Source: Takakia lepidozioides (taxonomy: Eukaryota; Streptophyta; Takakiopsida; Takakiales; Takakiaceae). From it: a stretch of 64,000 nucleotides of DNA. A program made the translations under genes and the position numbers. The stretch spans positions 86,656,756 through 86,720,755 of the forward strand of contig CM060731.1 of NCBI GenBank assembly GCA_030704615.1. Reading direction: 5' to 3'. Shown piece by piece: positions 56,919 through 64,000 of this stretch (positions within the stretch are counted from its first letter, which is position 1; every line of letters begins with the position of its first letter). Below the pieces are notes generated by a model, which did no database searches, was not told where the DNA came from, and worked only from the letters and a program-made list of their open reading frames with translations.

Positions 56919-58085
56919 CAGTTGCCCCAATGCTTGTATTGCTTGCAGAATGACATTTTGTGGTGTTTCCTCCAACCCTGTGTCCCATGCTGTTGTATCT
57001 AAATCTTGTTGTGCTAGTAGTAATTCCAAATTGGAATTTCTGTCTTGCTGCTGCTGACTCGGTGCCTTTTGCACCATCTGCTGTTGCTGCTGGTCGGGTG
57101 TCTGTTGCACTATCTGCTGTTGTTGCGCCACTATGTCTCCCTCCTCTGTGTGTGCTGCTTGCTGTGCTTCGGTGTTGCCATGGCTAATTTCCATGGGCGT
57201 TGTTTCGTTGGTCTGTGGTTTGTTCCCTCCTTCTGGCTGTTGATTCTCCCCTTCTCTCTGTACTAGAGAATCAGCGGTTGAGTTGATGATGTCCTCTATT
57301 GCTGCACTTGTGGTTGCTTTGTTGATCCGGGCTCTCTTTGCAAGTCCGCCCTCCTCTTCTTCCTGACATGTTGCCGTCTCACTTCCTTCTTCCTCCATTG
57401 TGTCTACCCGTTGCATGATTCCCAACGTCGCTTGCTCTTCGGCCGTCAGGTGTACAGTGTGTCGAATCATCTGGAGTAACAATGGAGTTGTCATGGTAAC
57501 AGTCGCTTCCTTCTTCTTCTTTGTCAACCTGGTCAGTTCTTGAGTTAACTTCTTCAATAAGAAGCTTGCCCAATTCACGATTTGCCCATTGAAGCAAATC
57601 AACACTTAGTCGATTAGCTTCTTGGTACAGTAGCTATGGTTTTGCCTAAGGCAAAGCAACGTGCTAAGTACTGGGGCTATCTTCCTGAAGCCACGGTTTT
57701 TGCTGTGGCTGCATGTATAGCCTTGATCTGCTTGGTTGAGATTCTCAAACAAATCTGCAAGTACAAACCTTGGAGGTTTGCCGGTGTGCGGTGGTACGTC
57801 CAGACTGGGAAGGTGAAATACTTCCGCCAAGTACTTCTCTGTCAGCAGGATGTGCGTGTCGTGGACATTTGTGCTCCGAGTGCTGGTGTTGTAATTCTCC
57901 AAGAACTCCCTGCATAGCTCGTCGTGCTTCAGGTTCCAGTCTAGCGTGGTGATGAAGTATCACAGGCCAAGACTGGCCAACGTCTCATGTGTCTCTGTGT
58001 CCTGCTCAATCTTCCGCAACGTCGGGCTTATTTTGAAATTGACTTGTGCATAAGAACTTGGTGCCTTCTGCTTGGTGCCTGCCAT
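56919..58085 (-). pseudogene. Athila-like accessory ORF, 5' part (plant transposon protein-like)
   Basis: From ATG 58085 (MAGTKQKAPSSYAQVNFK) through ELCREFLENYNTS, ILLTEKYLAEVFHLPS, HSYCTKKLID and GQIVNWASFLLKKL, a pattern like the putative plant transposon protein domain of Athila-type elements. It is followed by a Gln-rich tract (QQQQIVQQTPDQQQQQ) up to the solo LTR. TGA at 57960 and TAA at 57606 interrupt the frame. Expected role is unknown; env-like and gag-like roles have been proposed for such ORFs. Confidence 0.6.
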
Positions 58086-58292
58086 TTCTCTTAGTCTCGC
58101 GGTTGTTGTAAGAAATTGGAGCACCAATTCTTGTATCACAAGGAGTATGAAGCACACTGGAAGTTGTGTATACAACAATTTCCAGTTTGCGGAAGAGAAG
58201 GTGAGGAGTTCGCTCCTGGGTTTAAGTAGGGGTTCCTCTCTGTAGGTTACTCCTCTAAATTCTCTCGAGGTTCTCATGGAGGTAATTCTGTC

Positions 58293-61200
58293 CTACTGGT
58301 TGCCTAGGCTTAAAGCGTAGTTAGCTTTAATTGCTGGGCCCAGGCTTACCATGAAGCATTTAGCCTCAAGTAACGGTTTTGAGAAAACTTCAACCCTTTT
58401 GTGCTTGATTTTCTTCCGTTGGTTTTTTCTTCGTGAATTGTTTTGTTTAAAACTGATGGTCGTTGATGATTGTCCAGTTTTGGTCAGTTTATGTTCATCC
58501 TTCTGAGCTATGTTCATCCACTTTGGTACGTGGTCCGTTTTTAGATGGGCGGCGTGGGCGCAGTACTTGCAGCTTGGTTTAATGGCTTTGCCCTTATTAT
58601 CCGCCGTCTTTTGGCAATCCGTTGGATTGCGCCATCGTTCTGCCTCTGTGTTATGATCGAAGGGTAGTGGTGTATGATTACCACTGTCAGTGGGGTGATC
58701 TGGAGCGTACATCTCGGAGTTTAACACAAGCAGTGACTCGTTGGCCGTTTCGTATTCGTTCACTGTTCTGTAGGGCATCTGTGTTGGCCACGGTTCACCA
58801 TACGGTATCCGGGGCGGTAATGCTGTCCTCCATATAAATGGTGGTCTAGCCGTCGTGGTGCCCTGAATTCGTGGTGCCACCTGTCTTAGTACATGCTGAT
58901 TCACCGTGTTGTGATGAATGTAGTAGGCATTGGTGGTTTCGCGCTCCTCATCTTCAGTTTGATCTTCCTCGTTGGCGTATAAATCATGTATAAGGGCTTT
59001 GTCATGTATTCCCTGGTAGCCTTTTAACTTGTTAATATTAATTCGTCCCACGAATTTTTGTTCCAAGGTTTGCAAATCAACAGTTCCATTGTCATGTACC
59101 CTTTTGATTTGAAATGGTCCCATCCATGGCATTTTCAATTTTCCGCCCAATTTGATCTTCTTGATTTTTGGTAACCATGATACAATATCCCCGTCCTGGA
59201 AAGATTTCTCTTTCCCTTCGGATATTCATTTCCTTTGTTGTTCCTGAATCCGTGCCATATTATCTGCGGCATCTGCTCGAACTTCTTCCAAATGGAATAA
59301 CTCATATTCCCTGACTCGTAAGGATTCTTCTAAACCCCATCGTTCATGAGTTCCGGTTCGTAGTGTGGGTATCATACATTCAATGGGTAATAGTGCCTCT
59401 GCTCCATACACCAGTTGAAATGGTGTATGCTTCGTGGTTACCTTGTATGATGTCCTAAATGCCCATAGTGCTGTGTTCAATTTGGTGTCCCAATCTGTAC
59501 GATTGGCATTTACTATCTTGGTTAAGATAGTGCATAATATTTTGTTGGTAGATTCGGCCTGACCGTTTCCTTGAGGATAGTAAGCAGTACTTTTGTGATG
59601 TATAATCATGAACTCCTCTGTCAACATTTTATGGTATCATTTATGAAATGTGATCCCTGATCACTGACGAATTCCAGTGGGCAACCAAATCGTGTGATGA
59701 TGTTTTCATATAAGAATTTGGCTGTTGATCTGGCAGTGTTGTCTCTCAGTGCCTTGGCCTCTACCCATTTGGTAGTGTAGTAAGTGGTTGTGAGGATGTA
59801 TTGGTTTTGTGTGTACCTTGCTGGAGGTTTAATGGGTCCCACGAAGTCTAGTCCCCAGCGCTGAAATGGTTCTGTTGGTAGTATTGGGTGCAGAGTCCCC
59901 TTCCCCGTTCGTTCTACTGGTCCCATCCTCTGGCAGACATCACACTGTTGACAGTGTTCATAAGTATCTCCAAATATAGTAGGCCACCAGTAGCCTGCTA
60001 GTAATATTTTCTTTGCTGTCAGGTCCGAACTGAAGTGTCCACCTGCAATTCTTTCGTGTAGTTCTTGCATTATTGTTTTGGCTTGGTCTTTGTTTACACA
60101 TCTTCTCATTATGGAGTCAATTCCTCTTTTGTACAAAATCCCTTTGATTAATGTGTATGGCTTGCTTTTCATTGAAAGCTTCCTCCTGTCATCTTTGGTA
60201 TAATCTTCAGGAAATTTCCCTGTGGTCAGATAGTATTTGATTGGCCATTGCCAATCATCTTGATATTGATCCTGCATATCTTCTGATTTTTCTTTGGTGA
60301 CTGTATAAGCTCCAATACTGATATTGGCCAATTCTTGATTGTTTGTTTCTTCGTTTTCCTTGTCATCTTCTTCATCTGGATCTGGCTCTTCTTCAATAAT
60401 AAGTCCTTCATCAAGAGGTTCATCTTCATCGGATGAATCTTCTTCATCCGTGTCGTCCAAGAGTTTGAGAGTATCTGGAAGGTCATAATCTCCTTGAAAC
60501 ATTCCCAGAGCATTTATAGGATCTGTCTCTTTATCTGGTGCTTCTGGTTGAACAGTAAATAGAAATGCATCGGGAAGTTGATCTTCTACCCCCATGGCTG
60601 GTTCTCCTGTAGTAATCCTTGACAGATGATCTGCTGTAACATGTAATCTCCCTGGTTTATGAACAACGTCAAAGTCATACTCATGAAGAAGTAATAACCA
60701 TCGAGCAACCCTGCCACTAGCTAGTGGTCGATTTGCTAAATGAACTAGAGCCCGATGATCAACAATAAACTTAAAGCGATTGCCAAGTAAATAATGCCGA
60801 AATTTTTGAACAACATAAATCATTGCCAATGCTTCCCTTTCTGTGGTGCTATAGTTCTTTTCTGCTGCTGTCAACAATCTGCTTGCATAATAGATTGGTG
60901 AATCTATTGTGCCTGTCACATTCTGAGCTAGAACCGCTCCCAAAGCAATGCCTGATGCATCACTGTGTACATGAAATGGTAAATCCCATCTTGGATTTAT
61001 CAAAATTGGTGCTGCTGTGAGTGCCTGTTTTAGTGAATCAAATGATTCCTGGCAAGCTGGAGACCATCGATATTCGGCATCTTGCTTCAGCAGTCTATAG
61101 ACTGGTGCCGCTCTGTGAGCATATTTGTCCATGTACCTTCTGTAATAGCTCGTCTGTCCCAGAAATCTCTTGAGTTTCTTGGGATTTTCTGGTGGTGGTA

Positions 61201-61970
61201 TTTTCAGGATAACCTCCACTTTCTTTGGATCTACCAGAATTCCCTGTTGGCACACAATGTGTCCCAATAATAATCTTGAATTCACACAGAATGTACATTT
61301 TTCCGGGTTGAGACTTACTCCATTGTTTCTGCAGGCTTGTAAGCAAAGTTTTAACTGTGCCAAATGTGTGGATTTTTGTCCAAAGACATTGAAATCATCC
61401 AAAAATACCTGCATAAAATCATTGAGATAGTTCTTGAATATTTCAGATACTGCTCGTTGAAATGTGGCTGGTGCATTGCAAAGTCCAAATGACATGACTT
61501 TGTAAGCATATGCTCCCCATTCAGTGATGAATGCGGTCTTCTTCTGCCATCTGTACCTGGTTGTACCCACTAACCCATCCATGAATGAGTACATCTCATG
61601 TCCAGCCATTGTGTCCAACACTATTTCAGTGAAAAGTAGTGGAAAATGGTCTTTCTTGGTTCCTGCGTTTAACTTGCGGTAGTCCACACACACTCGTAGT
61701 TTTCCATTTTTCTTGGGTACTATCACAATGGGCGATAACCATTGTGGTGTCTCTACTGGGTATATGAATCCTGCATCCAGTAACTTCTTGATTTCTTCCC
61801 AAATTTTAGCTGCATAGTTGGGGTTCATTCTGTAACGGTTCTGACGAATTGGTTTTGTGTCAACTTCCAATTCAATTCGGTTCTGACAGATATTAGAAGG
61901 TATACCCTTCAAATCCTTGTAGTTCCAGGCAGCTAACTTGCAGAATTCAGCATGGAAATGTAGGGCCGAT
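58293..61970 (-). pseudogene. Athila-like pol: RT, RNase H, integrase
   Basis: The main frame 61912-59621 has RT from [51 protein letters not shown] and the catalytic [10 protein letters not shown] (the F-x-DD form of Athila/Tat rather than YIDD); RNase H ([36 protein letters not shown]); an integrase zinc module ([19 protein letters not shown]) and core ([17 protein letters not shown]). A one-base loss at about 59627 shifts to 59627-59226 (YPQGNGQAESTNKIL, with the DDE Glu), a TGA at 59226 follows, then the C-terminal frame to 58293. No chromodomain. The 5' part (gag, protease) is missing beyond 61970. Confidence 0.88.
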
Positions 61971-62172
61971 TCTGATAAGAGGGGAAAACAGGGTGAAATG
62001 TGTTGAAGAAGGTGCTTCTCCTACCCTATGTTATCTGTTTTTGGATACTTTCCTGCTGCTATATCGGCAGTAGCTTGTCAAAGTCACTCCTAACCACCAC
62101 CGATCCACCCAACGAGCTAAAGTACAGAATTCAATATGCATCTTAGGGCCGAGTCTGATGAGAGGGCAAAAA
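61930..62172. repeat. Direct repeat of the pol start region
   Basis: 61936-61998 and 62104-62166 share cagaattca, agggccgattctgat and agaggg blocks in the same orientation, so a piece of the RT upstream region is present twice. Confidence 0.65.
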
Positions 62173-62305
62173 ATGATGTCCTCCCCCATGTCACAGACTG
62201 GAAACAAGTCCAGGGAAGTTTTTTGCCTAACTTCATTTTCATCAGACAATTTTCTGGAAACAGACATGGCTTTGGACACTACAGTCTCTAAAGTCAGTAG
62301 GGTTG

Positions 62306-62424
62306 GGGTGTTTGTTGGAACAATTCTAGGCTGTCATTGTCAGCTGCTAGCAACAAGGCAAGGATGTGTGCATGATTTGTGCAGAGGTCTGGATAGCTGA
62401 AGGAGCAGGGATAGAGTGTGGGTC
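62306..62424 (+). repeat. Dispersed repeat, copy 2
   Basis: Matches 10179-10296 in the same orientation. Similarity ends at gagtgtgggt on the right and begins around gggtgttt on the left. Confidence 0.75.
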
Positions 62425-62545
62425 CAGATTCATCCAAGAGGGCCAAATTTCATGCTCCAGATTACCTATGTTTCTCTGTGGAAAGATAGCTACACAAAAC
62501 CTGCATGGGTAGATGGTGAACTGGAAGCCGCAGCACTAGCGGCTC

Positions 62546-62612
62546 ATTTGATAAAGGTACCTTCTTCAACACATTTCACCCTGTTTTTCCCTCTTATCAG
62601 AATCGGCCCTAA
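62546..62612 (-). repeat. Inverted copy of 61957-62022
   Basis: Reads accttcttcaacacatttca and tcttatcagaatcggcccta, the reverse complement of the segment just upstream of the pol fragment. It forms an inverted pair about 530 bp apart. Confidence 0.8.
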
Positions 62613-62655
62613 AGAGGATCAAGAGAGGGAGTCCACAATGCCTCTTCTGCTGGGC

Positions 62656-63290
62656 ATGTGAAGATGCTTTGTGAGGCAGGCAGACTGACAGAGGCTCTAC
62701 AAACTTTAAACCAACGAGGCATTTCAGCAGATTCAGATACGTATGTCTGTCTCTTGCTTAGGTGCATCAAGATGAAAGGTCTGGAAGCTGGAATCAGGTG
62801 CACACTCACATTATCCAAAGTGGATTCATGCCAAATGTTTTTCTACTCAACACCCTCAAGTCAACATGTATGTAAGTGTGGGAGCATTGTGGATGCTCAC
62901 CAAGTTTTCCACAGAGTGCCTCAACGATCTTTGATCACGCGGAATATAATGTTGGCAGGATCTACCAAGGACGGGTGTGGTAGGAATGCTTTGGAGACCT
63001 ATGAGCAACTGCTGCACGAAGGGTGAAGCCCAACCACATCACGTTTGTTTGTACTATTTGCAATGCGTGTGCAAGGCTGGGAGCTTTGGAAAAGGGGAAA
63101 GAGGTCCATGGTGACATCGTCAAAGCTGGATTTGTACCAAATGTCATTCTGAACCCTGCCCTGGTGGACATGTATGCCAAATGTGGGTGCATTGAGGATG
63201 CCAAGTGAGTGTTCAACAGTATGGCTGAACGAGATGTGGTGTCGTGGAACGCGATGCTTGCAGGCTTTCTTCCTTATGCACTCATGCAAG
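62656..63290 (+). pseudogene. PPR-repeat protein pseudogene
   Basis: Pieces of at least three pentatricopeptide repeats of the PLS style seen in plant organelle RNA-editing factors: LCEAGRLTEALQTLNQRG, KCGSIVDAHQVFHRVPQRSL, LLHEG|VKPNHITFVC, ALVDMYAKCGCIEDAK and AERDVVSWNAML. Frameshifts near 62795, 62865 and 63025 and a TGA at 63206 break it. It has no start or targeting peptide, so it is a decayed internal segment. Confidence 0.8.
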
Positions 63291-63853
63291 AGACAGAGCT
63301 AAGTATCTGAATCTGCTGAATTGTTTCCTTGGTTTATAGGGGGCAGGGCAAAGAATCATAGGTAGTTTTGTGCTTGAAGTGAGTCTCCTTTTGAAGTGTA
63401 AGGGCGTCATGGGTTTCATTTTTTCTGAACTGAGAGCATGTATGGTAGGGCTGAACGTTGTGGTGCTTGGTGTTTAGAAGAGACTAGTCCATCATGGCAT
63501 GTGCGGGGTGCGCACTGAAAGAAGTCAATGGAAAGTGAGAGAGAACCTTTCGGTTCAGAAACTCTCAAGGTGTACAGAGTATCTAAACTAGCGATGGCTA
63601 GAAGTACAATTCATAGTTCCTCGTTGACATGACACTAAGATTATTGTGTACATAAGTCAGCAAAGGTAGGGTGTCGATTTGTACTAGAAAGCAGTGTGGA
63701 GTGCTTAGTTTATCAGTATGGTGTGAAGTCGAGCTGAACTGATCCATAGTTTCAGACGTAGGTTGACGATATGATCTGATTGTGGAAGGTATAGGAAGCT
63801 GAACGCCCTCTTGCATGAATCTGAACATTCCATCCCTGCTCCTTCAGCTATTC
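63291..63853. other. Spacer between PPR pieces
   Basis: No motif recognised. Confidence 0.4.
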
Positions 63854-64000
63854 CTACCAAGAGAGTGCATGCCAGTTGTCCTTCTGAACTCTGCCCTGGT
63901 GGACATGTATGCCAAATGTGGGCGCAGCAAGCCTGATGCGAAGGGAGAGTTCGACAACATGGCTAAACGAGATTTGGTGTTTTGGAGTGCCATGATTGCA
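63854..64000 (+). pseudogene. Second PPR fragment at the window edge
   Basis: Reads MPVVLLNSALVDMYAKCGR, EFDNMAKRDLVFWSAMIA to the edge. It repeats the ALVDMYAKCG unit of the upstream piece. It may be the next repeat of the same gene or a duplicate. It carries a small in-frame insertion in the KCG-x-IxDA region (RSKPDAKGEF). Confidence 0.65.

Overview
The window is nuclear DNA from a eukaryote of the green plant lineage (streptophyte). The evidence is spliced genes with GT-AG introns, a WDR55-type WD40 gene and an EMC6 gene closest to plant forms, Athila-like and chromodomain Ty3/gypsy retrotransposons, Mutator-like elements (MULEs) with SWIM zinc fingers, and a plant-type (PLS-like) PPR pseudogene. 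The density of nested transposons and the family mix would suit a large repeat-rich genome such as a charophyte alga (Chara-like), but the species is an inference that I cannot confirm.

Layout. 1-6530 is ordinary gene space: EMC6 (minus strand, running off the left edge) and a 15-exon WDR55 homologue (plus strand) share a 459 bp divergent promoter. 6531-11330 holds a tRNA-derived SINE-like sequence, a zinc-module plus SET-domain gene with one frameshift, and a cluster of five CACGTG boxes. 11330-35090 is a nest of transposons. Two copies (A on minus, B on plus) of one Ty3/gypsy gag-pro family lie back to back. Copy A is interrupted by an antisense fragment of a chromodomain element. Copy B is interrupted by an 11.9 kb MULE (MULE1) bounded by a perfect 9 bp target duplication, and by a 95 bp SINE-like module. 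MULE1 carries a decayed transposase gene and, on the other strand, a multi-exon companion gene whose introns are filled with short palindromes. 35086-36945 contains modules of another MULE-like family with GCTATTTCATGAGC ends and 63 bp GGCGCCGAAATT repeats.

38600-39560 is a tandemly duplicated, decayed S28 serine peptidase gene. 42138-53099 is a second large element (MULE2) with a perfect 9 bp target duplication (CTTCCATGC). It has arrays of GCGACCGCC/GGCGGTCGC palindromes at both ends, and inside it a 5' LTR plus gag of another Ty3 element, a 120 bp satellite with a 1017 bp higher-order period, and a hypothetical gene. 53132-61970 is an Athila-like Ty3 element on the minus strand (pol, a long broken accessory ORF, polypurine tract, 3' LTR), itself hit by a solo LTR of the copy A/B family. 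The right edge (62656-64000) has PPR pseudogene pieces among dispersed repeats.

Only EMC6, WDR55 and perhaps the SET gene look like functional genes. Everything else is mobile DNA or its remains. The most unusual theme is that each of the three MULE-like families has its own short palindromic repeat family, placed subterminally or in introns.
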